DNA of 64,000 nt from Flavobacteriales bacterium UBA1993 (GCA_002336485.1 DDCZ01000055.1:12134-76133), one strand, 5' to 3'. Shown: positions 26,306 through 35,026, counted from the first letter of the stretch. Notes: generated by a model not told the origin, from the sequence alone. Numbers and translations: made by a program.

Positions 26306-27633
26306 GATATTACCGCGAAATATTCTTAACCAACCGTCTTTTCTACGCGATTGGATTGGTAATCACCAGTTTTTGCATTGCTTATGCAGTACCGGAGTTT
26401 ATCTATCTGGCTGTGGCTATAATTGGCTTTTGTGTCGGAGCCATTGGTTACGATGCCTTTATACTTTTCAAACTACGTTCTCCGATTACTGTAAAGCGAG
26501 AAACCGGAAAACTCTTTAGCCTATTTGACGAGAATCCCGTGCATCTTGAAGTTGAAAGCACTGCCTCTCAAATTCTGAAGGTTCGAATACTCGACGAAAT
26601 TCCGATCCAGTTTCAAAATCGCTCTTTCGAAATCCTGACAGACGTATTGCCTGGTGAAAAGCGCCGCATCGACTATGAATTAAAGCCTGCGACAAGAGGC
26701 GAATATTGGTTTGGGAAAACCAATGCCTTTCTATCCACAAAAGTTGGTTTCATTGAGCGCAGGATCCAATACAATGAAGACTATATGGTTAAAGTATATC
26801 CATCGTTCATTCAAATGCGCGCGTTCGAGTTGATGGTGTTTTCGGCGGATCGGATGCAAGCCGGAATAAAACGAATCAGAAAACTCGGGCACGGGTATGA
26901 ATTCAGCGACATCCGCCAATATGTTATTGGCGATGACCCACGAACGATAAACTGGAAAGCAAGCAGCAGATCTTCCTCGATCATGGTCAACAATTATCAG
27001 GAAGAACGATCTCAACAGATCTATGCGGTGATCAATAAAAGTCGTGTAATGCGTATGCCTTTCAATGGTTTGAGCCTTCTTGATTATGCCATAAACTCGA
27101 CGCTAGCGCTTCAAAACATCGTTCTTCAGAATCAAGATCATGCCGGCTTAATAGTCTTTTCAGGAAAGGAAGAAAACTTCCTGCGCGCCGAACGAAAGTT
27201 TAACCAACGCCAACGACTATTGGAGGCTTTGTACAACATCGAGGAAGATCAACAAGAGGCAAACTATCAAGCCTTGTATGAATCAACCAGAAAGAATATT
27301 CGGGGACGATCAATGCTATTGCTTTTCACGAATTTCATGAGTTTGAACTCGCTACACCGCGTTCTTCCTATCTTAAAGCAGATTAATCGCGGCCATCTTC
27401 TAACATTGATATTCTTCGAAAACACGGAACTTGAAGCATACATAGAAGAGGAGCCTACCGACCTGCTTGATATGTCAACACATGTGCTAGCATCCAAGCT
27501 CAGCAATGAACTTACACAAGTGGTCTATGAGTTACGTAACGCGGGAATACAGGCCATTCAATCAAAGCCCGAAGACCTAACAGCCAACGCGATAAATAAG
27601 TATTTGGAGCTGAAGTCGCGAGGTATGATCTAG
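26302..27633 (+). CDS. DUF58 domain protein, MoxR partner
   Basis: 443 residues. GTG start overlaps the MoxR stop (GTGA). Two helices near residues 12-55 anchor it. The DUF58 motif GDDPRTINWKASSRSS lies at about 212-227, followed by a VWA-like fold (AVINKSRVMRMPFNG, LLLFTNFMS). DUF58 proteins sit with MoxR in most bacteria. Its end overlaps by 4 bp the 3' end of the convergent gene at 27630. Confidence 0.93.
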   Translation: MRYYREIFLTNRLFYAIGLVITSFCIAYAVPEFIYLAVAIIGFCVGAIGYDAFILFKLRSPITVKRETGKLFSLFDENPVHLEVESTASQILKVRILDEIPIQFQNRSFEILTDVLPGEKRRIDYELKPATRGEYWFGKTNAFLSTKVGFIERRIQYNEDYMVKVYPSFIQMRAFELMVFSADRMQAGIKRIRKLGHGYEFSDIRQYVIGDDPRTINWKASSRSSSIMVNNYQEERSQQIYAVINKSRVMRMPFNGLSLLDYAINSTLALQNIVLQNQDHAGLIVFSGKEENFLRAERKFNQRQRLLEALYNIEEDQQEANYQALYESTRKNIRGRSMLLLFTNFMSLNSLHRVLPILKQINRGHLLTLIFFENTELEAYIEEEPTDLLDMSTHVLASKLSNELTQVVYELRNAGIQAIQSKPEDLTANAINKYLELKSRGMI

Positions 27634-28949
27634 TCAAACAAGGTTTCCAACCTCTCGATTCCAGCCTGCTTTGCCAAGACTTCAACTTCAATCGGGTGTG
27701 ATGAATTGTATGCTTGCGCTGCGGAGTCCAGAGATGCTATCGCCAACTTTCCATCTTTCGTTACAAACCAAGCGACATTGTCATTGTTTAGATCCAGGGA
27801 AATGGTGTTCTGGCCTGGATAGTATTTAAAGATGGCGTTCCGGTTTAAGTCAACAAGAAACAGGTGAGATGTTGGCGTTATCTCGTGTCCGTCATGATCA
27901 AAAACTACGGTTAGATGATCCGGATAGCTCCCCAAAATCGGATTGTCACAATTCCAAATCCCGAATCTACTGGCCACGAATGATCTTGTTATTTCTCGCT
28001 CGTCGCCCTTCAGCACCAGGTATGCAGCAGCCATTGAGTCGCTACGGACTTGCATTCTTTGGAGCGTCGGTTGTGGCGTTTTGTTTTTAAACTCCTTCAA
28101 CATTTTCTGTTGCAACCCTCTTCTTTCCTTTTCAATCGCGATCAATTTCTCGCGCTTCTCTATTGCGTTGAGCTTCCAGTTCACCACTGCGGTTTCCTGA
28201 ATTACCTCAATGCTTTCTTCCGGTTCAAGGCAAGCAATCGTATCGAAACCCTCGCTGTACATTCCAATCACTTCATCGTCTTCCGTGATGATTAGTGAAG
28301 GCATGGGTTCTTTGTCATTCACCTTGACCTCATCGATTGATTGAAATTCCCATTTATTATCAGCCGAATCGAATGCGTAGACATTGAACGATCGGCTATC
28401 GGTCGCCTTCATTTCAACATGGGCCAGCTTCCCTTCTGCCAGAAATACCTTCTTTGATGCGGACCAAGCCTCCATTTCAATCATCCCTGCTGACTCAAAG
28501 GTGTATTCCACTCCGGCCGAATCGTAGGTCATCGGAATTCCCGAAAGGAAAAAATGGAGCGGATTCAGGTACTCCTTCACTCGAATACACACATTTTCAT
28601 TGCATATGGAACCGTCTTCAAATACGATTGAACTTGGCTCAATCGAGATTACTGTTCCGCTCAATAGGCGCACTTCAGAAGCGTCATTTGGATCGATGAA
28701 GTGCAGCTCACCAGCCAAATCTACATGGTTAAAAGGAGGCGCAATGGCGTTCTCCTCAGCATCAATTGAATCAAAGACCAAGAAGGACACCACTGCAATA
28801 AGAATGATTCCAGTGAGGACTTTAATGCCGTTATACTTTGGCTTCTTCGTTATGCTTTGATGCTTATGCAACAATGAATCGAAGTTCTGATAACCGCTGA
28901 TCTTGGCCTTATCAGGCATTTTACGATCGATATGTATCCTGCGTTTCAT
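27630..28949 (-). CDS. Single-pass membrane protein paired with an ECF sigma factor
   Basis: 439 residues. A basic cytoplasmic start (about 45 aa), one helix (VLTGIILIAVVSFLVF) and a long periplasmic part. The segment with LNPLHFFLSGIPMTYDS and FESAGMIEMEA belongs to a Bacteroidota-wide extracytoplasmic beta-domain of unknown role. A charged helix follows (KREKLIAIEKERRGL). The gene overlaps the sigma gene by 4 bp and is read with it, so it may sense an envelope signal and restrain the sigma factor. I see no zinc anti-sigma motif. An alternative start at the Met 10 codons in (28919) is possible. Confidence 0.7.
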   Translation of the reverse strand: MKRRIHIDRKMPDKAKISGYQNFDSLLHKHQSITKKPKYNGIKVLTGIILIAVVSFLVFDSIDAEENAIAPPFNHVDLAGELHFIDPNDASEVRLLSGTVISIEPSSIVFEDGSICNENVCIRVKEYLNPLHFFLSGIPMTYDSAGVEYTFESAGMIEMEAWSASKKVFLAEGKLAHVEMKATDSRSFNVYAFDSADNKWEFQSIDEVKVNDKEPMPSLIITEDDEVIGMYSEGFDTIACLEPEESIEVIQETAVVNWKLNAIEKREKLIAIEKERRGLQQKMLKEFKNKTPQPTLQRMQVRSDSMAAAYLVLKGDEREITRSFVASRFGIWNCDNPILGSYPDHLTVVFDHDGHEITPTSHLFLVDLNRNAIFKYYPGQNTISLDLNNDNVAWFVTKDGKLAIASLDSAAQAYNSSHPIEVEVLAKQAGIERLETLFD

Positions 28950-29518
28950 TCCTTCTTTGTAAGCTTCTTTTTCAGTTTGTCTAGTGCCCTATATGTCTTG
29001 ATTTTGGCGTTTCCTTCTGAAATCCCCAATATTTCTCCAATTTCTTTGAATGACTTTTGGTCGAAAAATCGCATTTCAATAAGCGCCAACAATGGTTCAT
29101 CAATGGTAGCCAAAACAGATTCCAAATTTTGCAAGACCATTTCCAACTCCATAGCATCGTCTGACTCTTCCGCTATAGCTACGGCATGATCACGCTCAAT
29201 ACTGACCGTCCTTACGGCGCGCTTATTTTTCCGAAAGAACTGATTCACTTCGTTGATCGCGATCCGATAGAGCCAAGATGAAAACGGGAATCCCCGATCT
29301 TCATATTTACCTATGTGTTGCATTGCATTTAAAAAGGTATTCGAACATATATCCGCGGCGATTTCTTCTGTTTCAACACGCTTATAGATGAATATAAAGA
29401 TCTGCTCGTGATACTTATTATACAACCACGAAAACGCACTCGGATCCTTTTGCGCACGCAGAACAGCCTGAGCATCGTCAGTTTTCACACCTTCTCCGGA
29501 AGACGAATTATTCGGCAT
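28946..29518 (-). CDS. ECF RNA polymerase sigma-70 factor
   Basis: 190 residues. Region 2 at about 25-95 (AFSWLYNKYHEQIFIFIYKR, then FPFSSWLYRIAINEVNQFFR) and region 4 at about 130-185 (ALIEMRFFDQKSFKEIGEIL, then GISEGNAKIKTYRALDKLKK), with no regions 1 or 3: a group IV sigma factor. It binds core RNA polymerase to direct it to a special promoter class. The membrane protein downstream overlaps it. It is divergent from the small protein at 29554, with 35 bp between. Confidence 0.93.
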   Translation of the reverse strand: MPNNSSSGEGVKTDDAQAVLRAQKDPSAFSWLYNKYHEQIFIFIYKRVETEEIAADICSNTFLNAMQHIGKYEDRGFPFSSWLYRIAINEVNQFFRKNKRAVRTVSIERDHAVAIAEESDDAMELEMVLQNLESVLATIDEPLLALIEMRFFDQKSFKEIGEILGISEGNAKIKTYRALDKLKKKLTKKE

Positions 29519-29553
29519 TCAATCGTATTGGATACATGTAGAATGCAAAACGA

Positions 29554-30018
29554 ATGAAAAAGTTACACATGCGTTCCAAATTCTTACCGGCTGATAATTC
29601 TCATACCGCCAATAATAAACGCTTTGTTCGATATCTTCATCACTTGAAGCAGTCGTTAAGCATATTAATTCTCATTGCCATCACCTTTCAAATAGGCATC
29701 AAGACGAGTGTTATTATTTGGTTTGAATCGAATAAAACTCAAATTGCACAAACCTTGTGTGTGAACAAAGATGAGCCAGAGTTAGAGTGTCACGGTAAGT
29801 GCATATTGGCTCAAAAGCTGAAACAGGCTGAGAATAAACAGAATCAAATGCCTCTTGCCGTATCTGAAATTGACAATGAAATAATGCCGTGCCTGCTGAT
29901 CAGCTGCGCCTTATCGGTAGACAATAATTCCACGGCAATTATGCATGAGAAGTGGATGAGTAACTATTCATTTTTTGGCGAATCATTCCTGTTTCGCCCA
30001 CCCTCAGTTGTAGGATAA
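29554..30018 (+). CDS. Small membrane protein with CxxxC motif, metal-island associated
   Basis: 154 residues. One membrane helix at about 34-52 (SLSILILIAITFQIGIK), then TLCVNKDEPELECHGKCIL. The 'LC-NK--PE--C-GKC' pattern is shared with small Bacteroidota proteins that commonly lie near metal-handling genes, as I recall them; no function is assigned. The Cys/His cluster could bind Cu(I). The C-terminal region is polar. The ATG is the first in frame; a later Met (residue 6) is also possible. Confidence 0.6.
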   Translation: MKKLHMRSKFLPADNSHTANNKRFVRYLHHLKQSLSILILIAITFQIGIKTSVIIWFESNKTQIAQTLCVNKDEPELECHGKCILAQKLKQAENKQNQMPLAVSEIDNEIMPCLLISCALSVDNNSTAIMHEKWMSNYSFFGESFLFRPPSVVG

Positions 30019-30229
30019 CTCTTCGAATTGACCCAATACTCTGTAGCCCTCAAAATCCACGTTCTTCGGATTATGGATGGAATGGCTATGCCTCATTCGA
30101 AGTCGTATTGTGCTCTCTGGTGAAATACTACCGAGAGAACGATTCCCAAATTTCTATTTAAAAAAACTGATAAATACTGGTATTTCCGTTTCAAAACGGT
30201 ACCGCTAGTGAATCCAAAAAAACAATAAA

Positions 30230-30709
30230 ATGAAATCATACTATATAACAATCACACTCAGCATCGCCCTTATAATGGGCGCACTCTCCTTGCAATCTTG
30301 TAAAAAGGAGGGCTGTATGGACGAAACAGCAACGAACTATGACGCAGATGCTGAGAAAGATGATGAGAGCTGCGAATACCCACCCGAGGATGAAATTACT
30401 TTTGCGATCACCTCACCGGAGGAGCACAAAACTTTCATGCTTGGAGATACCATTCATGTTTCATCCATGTTCGAAACAACCGCGGAAGTGCATGGCTATT
30501 CGATCCAGATCATCAACACTTCAAAGCACGACGAAGTAGTTTTTAGCGCTGAAGAAGCTGCCCATGAGAGTCCCGTTCACATGCATGCGATGTGGGTAAA
30601 CGATGTTACCATGCACAGTGACATGTCACTTAAGATAGCCGTTGAGGTGGACCACGATGGCACTGAAGAGGTTAAAACAATAGGGTTTCACTGCATGCAT
30701 ACCATGTAA
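30230..30709 (+). CDS. His/Met-rich lipoprotein
   Basis: 159 residues. Lipobox LQSC at about residue 24, then a short Cys-containing calcium-loop-like segment (GCMDETATNYDADAEKDDES) common in Bacteroidota surface proteins. A beta-sandwich-like domain follows in which His and Met are clustered (HESPVHMHAMW, TMHSDM, FHCMHTM). The cluster suggests a soft-metal (Cu) site; this is inference. It is convergent with the MbnP gene at 30820, and a strong terminator lies between. No family name recognised. Confidence 0.7.
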   Translation: MKSYYITITLSIALIMGALSLQSCKKEGCMDETATNYDADAEKDDESCEYPPEDEITFAITSPEEHKTFMLGDTIHVSSMFETTAEVHGYSIQIINTSKHDEVVFSAEEAAHESPVHMHAMWVNDVTMHSDMSLKIAVEVDHDGTEEVKTIGFHCMHTM

Positions 30710-30727
30710 TGGTCTGTTCAAAAAAAA

Positions 30728-30751
30728 AGAGCCCGTCAAATAACGGGCTCT
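30728..30751. terminator. Bidirectional terminator
   Basis: AGAGCCCGT (30728-30736) pairs perfectly with ACGGGCTCT (30743-30751) around CAAATA. A run of A on the left serves the minus-strand MbnP operon and a short T run on the right the plus-strand lipoprotein. It sits between two convergent genes. Confidence 0.85.
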
Positions 30752-30819
30752 TTATAAATCATTGTTTGGGATTGCGTAAACTCAGAAGTTGCAAAATCCA
30801 CGATCAGACTATCTTCCAG

Positions 30820-31830
30820 TTAATGTAAAACCATGATTGGTTTGTTCAAAACTTGGCCTGAGCTTTCACTCGAAAGCTGCAGATAATACAACCCATTTGG
30901 GAATGTATTAACTGGAATGAGCATGCTTGGACCAACTTCCTGAGACTGATAAACTACCACTCCTTGAGAGCTAACAAGCTCTATTGAAACATCTGTTGAA
31001 GACTCCAGAAAATCAACGCGGACAAAATCCTGAGCTGGGTTTGGAAAGAGACGAACCTGATTTTCACGTATAAAGGCTAATCCAGTTACATCCGTTGAGT
31101 CGGTAGTGTCAATCACTTCTGGTAAAATCGTATCCGCCGGTGGCTCCATGCTAAAAACATCATCTCGAAAATTCTCCAGAACAGTAATACACTCTCCAAT
31201 TTCGCTATGAAGCTGAAAACCGTCAGCAATATCCAGGTTGTTTAAGGCATGCGCATAGTTTGCATAGATCTGCACGGTGGCTGCACCGTTTTGTGCTTTT
31301 GCATTTGCGGGGACAGTTGTTTGGAAGTAGTTTCCATCGCCCAATGCGTGAAACTGATAATTGTTCGCCAAATCGGCTCCAATATTCCCTTCTATGGCAA
31401 CAAATCTGTATCCGGCTGTCCACCCCCAATGCATACTTGGGTTTCCTAGACTAAGTGGATGGCTAGATGAATATTGTGTAGGATCTAAGTGGTTGTGAGC
31501 TTGATCTACGCCGATGTGAAACGAGATCGACTCTATGGAATCAATAGTGTCTGTTCCCAATTGAACATTTGTATTGGCACCAGCACTCACTAAAATCCAT
31601 ACATCGTCAAATTCAGTTATCTCACCCCCGTCGTGCTCTACGCTTATTTCTGAGATATAGTATTGAAGTCGATCAGCGTCAAAGGTGATTCCCATATCAC
31701 TAAACGTTTCTTGATTGTATGCGAAGTCTTCTCCATGTAGCTTATGGATAATTTCAAAGTTCACAGTGGTTTGAGCAATTGTAATTGTTGAGATCGCCAG
31801 TACTGTAAAAAGGACAAATAGATTCTTCAT
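30820..31830 (-). CDS. MbnP family copper-protein homologue with T9SS type A tag
   Basis: 336 residues from the ATG at 31830 (MKNLFVLFTVLAIS, signal peptide); the frame is open 33 codons further but those residues are charged. Residues about 20-240 are an MbnP domain: VNFEIIHKLHGEDF, LQYYISEISVEHDGG, FHIGVDQAHNHLD, SMHWGWTAGYRFVAIEG. MbnP and its relatives CorA/MopE bind copper, in some cases after an internal Trp is oxidised to kynurenine by a di-haem partner. The last 85 residues are a T9SS sorting domain (VRLFPNPAQDFVRVDFLE to KPIMVLH), so the protein should reach the cell surface. Last gene of a same-strand set with two di-haem peroxidases and a second MbnP. Copper binding is inferred from the family. 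Confidence 0.85.
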   Translation of the reverse strand: MKNLFVLFTVLAISTITIAQTTVNFEIIHKLHGEDFAYNQETFSDMGITFDADRLQYYISEISVEHDGGEITEFDDVWILVSAGANTNVQLGTDTIDSIESISFHIGVDQAHNHLDPTQYSSSHPLSLGNPSMHWGWTAGYRFVAIEGNIGADLANNYQFHALGDGNYFQTTVPANAKAQNGAATVQIYANYAHALNNLDIADGFQLHSEIGECITVLENFRDDVFSMEPPADTILPEVIDTTDSTDVTGLAFIRENQVRLFPNPAQDFVRVDFLESSTDVSIELVSSQGVVVYQSQEVGPSMLIPVNTFPNGLYYLQLSSESSGQVLNKPIMVLH

Positions 31831-31885
31831 AATTGAGTTTTCGGTGTTAAATCTGAGTGTAAAGTAAGTTGATTTTTTCGGTTTA

Positions 31886-32983
31886 CTAGTCATGATCTGC
31901 ATAGCGTTCATCTGTCGCAAGGGTCTCATCCGTAAGGGTTTTCAAAAATGCCACAAGGTCCGTCTGATCTTGATCCGTTAGCATCAATCCAGTTTGGGTT
32001 GTGTATTCTAGCGCTGGATCAACAGTTGGAGACACCCGAATGTTTTCGTTGTAATGATCCACCACCTCTTCCAAGGTTTCAAATCTACCGTCGTGCATAT
32101 ATGGGGCCGTCAATTCGATATTTCTCAAAGACGTCACCTTAAACTTGGCCTTGTCCTGTGGGTTTTCAGTTACCTCTTCCCGACCAATATCTGTTTGATC
32201 GGCCAATACATCCAGGCCATTGTTCATGTACCTGTTATTATCGAAATTATTCCCTCCATGACAGTGGGCACAATCCGCTCCAGAAACTTCTGGTAATGAC
32301 GGGTTGTATTCGGCAAAAAAGAGGACACGACCTCGCTCCTCACTGTCTGTCAATGACGCTGAACCCGCCAAAAACGCATCGTACTTAGATTGATTTGATA
32401 CAATGGAATTCATGAACTGCTCCAAGGCAAGCGACATGCGTTCGGAAGTGATCGATTCATCTCCGAAGGCACGCGTAAATTGATCCAGATAGATTTGCTC
32501 TTCTTGAAGTTTTGTGATGACCCCTTCCAAGGTTTCTTTCATTTCCAGCTCATCCTGTATAGGCTTAAGAGACTGATCACGTAGCAGGTGAGATCGACCA
32601 TCCCAAAAGAACTCATTCGTGTGCCAAGCTGTGTTAAAAATGGCCATCGCCTGTCGCTTTCCGAGCGAACCACCAACGCCCTCAGAAAGGCGATCTGGAT
32701 CACTAAATCCGTTTTCCTGCTTGTGGCAACTTCCACATGAAATGGAGTTGTCCTGTGACATCATTTTTTCATAGAACAACATCTTCCCTAAGCGCACTCC
32801 TTCGACGGTCAATTCATTTCCGTTAAATTCTGGCTCTGGAAAGGTGCCAATTGCAAGTTCGTAGGGCGTTTCATTTAGCACTGCCTCCGGGTCTGATGTT
32901 ATGTCGCCTGGACCACCTTCCTTACATTGAGAAAGCATAAAGATGGCAACAGACATTCCGACGAGTATTTTAATCTTATTCAT
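31886..32983 (-). CDS. Di-haem cytochrome c peroxidase family lipoprotein (MbnH/MauG-like)
   Basis: 365 residues from ATG 32983. Lipobox LSQC (C20). Two c-type haem sites, CGSCH (83-87) and CAHCH (238-242), and the late PYMHDGRFETL segment of the family. Such enzymes use peroxide or high-valent iron to oxidise a partner: MauG acts on methylamine dehydrogenase, MbnH/CorB on Trp of MbnP/CorA. The adjacent MbnP genes make the last role the best inference. Overlaps the next peroxidase gene by 8 bp. Periplasmic or outer-membrane anchored. A plain H2O2-removing peroxidase remains possible. Confidence 0.87.
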   Translation of the reverse strand: MNKIKILVGMSVAIFMLSQCKEGGPGDITSDPEAVLNETPYELAIGTFPEPEFNGNELTVEGVRLGKMLFYEKMMSQDNSISCGSCHKQENGFSDPDRLSEGVGGSLGKRQAMAIFNTAWHTNEFFWDGRSHLLRDQSLKPIQDELEMKETLEGVITKLQEEQIYLDQFTRAFGDESITSERMSLALEQFMNSIVSNQSKYDAFLAGSASLTDSEERGRVLFFAEYNPSLPEVSGADCAHCHGGNNFDNNRYMNNGLDVLADQTDIGREEVTENPQDKAKFKVTSLRNIELTAPYMHDGRFETLEEVVDHYNENIRVSPTVDPALEYTTQTGLMLTDQDQTDLVAFLKTLTDETLATDERYADHD

Positions 32984-33995
32984 CTTGATATAATTTATTG
33001 TGGACAAACTGGTTATCCGTTAGGGTTAGTAAAAAAGCCTCAAGGGCTTCCACCTCAGTTTCTTTCAAGTTCAGCACTCGGATCTTTTCGCTTTTATTTG
33101 GATGGTTCTCACCGCCCATGTTGTAATGGTTGATTACGTCTTTCAATGTTTGGAATGAGCCGTCATGCATGTAGGGATATGTCAAGGCAATATTCCGCAA
33201 ACTCGGAACCTTGAATCGCGCAATATCACTACTATCAGTGGTTAGACGAAAACGGCCCACATCCGGATAATCCGCGTACAACCCATTGTTTTCAAATTGA
33301 TAATTGGTGAAATTGAAACCTGAATGGCAATCAGAGCAACCCGTTTTTGCACTAAAAAACAGATTCAATCCTTCCATTTCCTTTGGCGACAATACCCCAG
33401 TTTCATTCTGAAAAACCGCCTTGTCATATCTACTATTGCCGCTTAGGAGTGTTCTCTCAAAATTGGCGATGGCTCTTGTGATCACAAACGGATCAGGCAA
33501 GCGACCATAAGCGGCTCTACTCATTTCAATATACTCTTCGTCTTCATTCAGCCGGTCAGCAATCACGATGATGTTTGTGTTGAACTCGTTGTGCTCTTGA
33601 ATGGGCACCAGTACCTGCATTTCAAGCGATGGCACACCGCCCTCTCTCGTAAACGACGGGTGGTACGCGACATTCGCAAGTGAAGGCGAATTCCGTGTTC
33701 CAATTTCACTCCCTACACCCAAACTAAATTTTTCATTGACTGCAAACGCACGTTCCGGATCGTGACACGAGGCGCAGCTGATTGAATAATCTGCTGACAA
33801 TACAGGATCATAAAACAGCTTCTTTCCCAACAGCCAACGTTCAGGTGAATAGGCGTTATCCTCTGGGACATCGACCAATGGAAACCCGACTGGTACCATC
33901 TCCGGATCAAGCACGGGCTGATCCAAAACAACAGGATCGCTGTCACATCCAAAAAACAAGGCAAGGACAAGAAATTGTGAAACCCGAAGCTTCAT
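32976..33995 (-). CDS. Di-haem cytochrome c peroxidase family lipoprotein, second copy
   Basis: 339 residues. Lipobox FFGC (C17), haem sites CASCH (74-78) and CSDCH (220-224), and PYMHDGSFQTLKDV. Clearly related to the downstream copy but well diverged, so the two probably have different partners, one per MbnP. Lies 4 bp after the upstream MbnP gene. Both enzymes must be exported by Sec and fitted with haem by a cytochrome c maturation system that is not in this window. Confidence 0.87.
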   Translation of the reverse strand: MKLRVSQFLVLALFFGCDSDPVVLDQPVLDPEMVPVGFPLVDVPEDNAYSPERWLLGKKLFYDPVLSADYSISCASCHDPERAFAVNEKFSLGVGSEIGTRNSPSLANVAYHPSFTREGGVPSLEMQVLVPIQEHNEFNTNIIVIADRLNEDEEYIEMSRAAYGRLPDPFVITRAIANFERTLLSGNSRYDKAVFQNETGVLSPKEMEGLNLFFSAKTGCSDCHSGFNFTNYQFENNGLYADYPDVGRFRLTTDSSDIARFKVPSLRNIALTYPYMHDGSFQTLKDVINHYNMGGENHPNKSEKIRVLNLKETEVEALEAFLLTLTDNQFVHNKLYQDE

Positions 33996-33999
33996 GAGA

Positions 34000-35001
34000 C
34001 TATTCTAAGACCACTACTTTTTGCGCTGTAATTGATTCTCCGTTTATGGCAGTTGCATACACCACATACACTCCAGCCTGTAATCCGTTGAATGATATTC
34101 GATCTCTCGATAATTCAGAACTTTCGATCTTTTTTCCTGTGATGTCTATCAAGCAAATGGATTTAGAATCAACTAAATTGAGATCAAATGAAACCGTGAC
34201 TGTCCCATTCACGGATGGATTTCTATCCACAAATAGCGCATCTTGAATCTGCAATTTTGAAATACTCGTCGTTGAATCTTCCGGTACAGAATCGACCGGC
34301 TCAACAGAAGAAAACACGAACTCTTGAAAATTCTCAAGTAGATCGATTGCCTCAGCAAAATCTCCGTGTGTAATCACACCATCTTCGACATCAATTCCTC
34401 TAAGGGCTTCTGCGTAATTCGCATAGATCGGAATAGAAATAGACCCTCCTGAGGCGGCGGCCGTCACGTCCGTGGTAGTCTCAAAATAGTTTTGATCACC
34501 TAGGGCGTGAATTTCAAATGTTTGATTGAGATCGTCTCCAGCATCACCTTCCATGGCAACGAATCTGTAACCCGCAGTCCATCCCCAATGCATAGATGGA
34601 GACTTTGGCCCCAACGGATGACTTGTGGAATAGATGGTAGGGTCTAGATGATTATGCGCCGAATCTACACCAATCGAAAAGGTGACAGACTCCACAGACT
34701 CGATTGAGTCATTTCCAAGATCGATAATGGTGCTGGAAGCATCCGCTTGAACGAGTACCCATACATCCTCAAACTCAGTCACAGTTCCGCCATCATGCTC
34801 AATACTAATCTCAGAGATATAGTATTCCATTCTTTCCAGTTCAAATGCTATCGCCTCAGGTGTAGAAGCTTCTTCTCCAAACTCGAAATCGGCACCATTC
34901 AATTTGTGGATGATTTCTATCTCCACATCATTTTGGGCTTGTCCAGTATTTACGATTAGTCCTATCAAGAGGACCAGCAGACTTATTGTTTTAGTTTTCA
35001 T
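34000..35001 (-). CDS. MbnP family copper-protein homologue with T9SS type A tag, second copy
   Basis: 333 residues, signal peptide MKTKTISLLVLLIGLIVN to about GQAQ. The MbnP domain runs to about 235 (IEIIHKLNGADFEFG, MEYYISEISIEHDGG, GVDSAHNHLDPTIY, SMHWGWTAGYRFVAMEG). The C-terminal 75 residues (VDRNPSVNGTVTVSFDL to AQKVVVLE) form the T9SS tag. Very similar along its whole length to the copy at 30820, so the pair arose by duplication. Its immediate downstream neighbour is a di-haem peroxidase. Confidence 0.87.
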   Translation of the reverse strand: MKTKTISLLVLLIGLIVNTGQAQNDVEIEIIHKLNGADFEFGEEASTPEAIAFELERMEYYISEISIEHDGGTVTEFEDVWVLVQADASSTIIDLGNDSIESVESVTFSIGVDSAHNHLDPTIYSTSHPLGPKSPSMHWGWTAGYRFVAMEGDAGDDLNQTFEIHALGDQNYFETTTDVTAAASGGSISIPIYANYAEALRGIDVEDGVITHGDFAEAIDLLENFQEFVFSSVEPVDSVPEDSTTSISKLQIQDALFVDRNPSVNGTVTVSFDLNLVDSKSICLIDITGKKIESSELSRDRISFNGLQAGVYVVYATAINGESITAQKVVVLE

Positions 35002-35026
35002 AATGATTTTTTTATTGGTTAGGGGT

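Noticed and set aside
31886..33995. The two peroxidase genes as one gene broken by a frameshift
   Set aside because: Each has its own lipobox and two CxxCH sites and full length; they are separate proteins overlapping by 8 bp.
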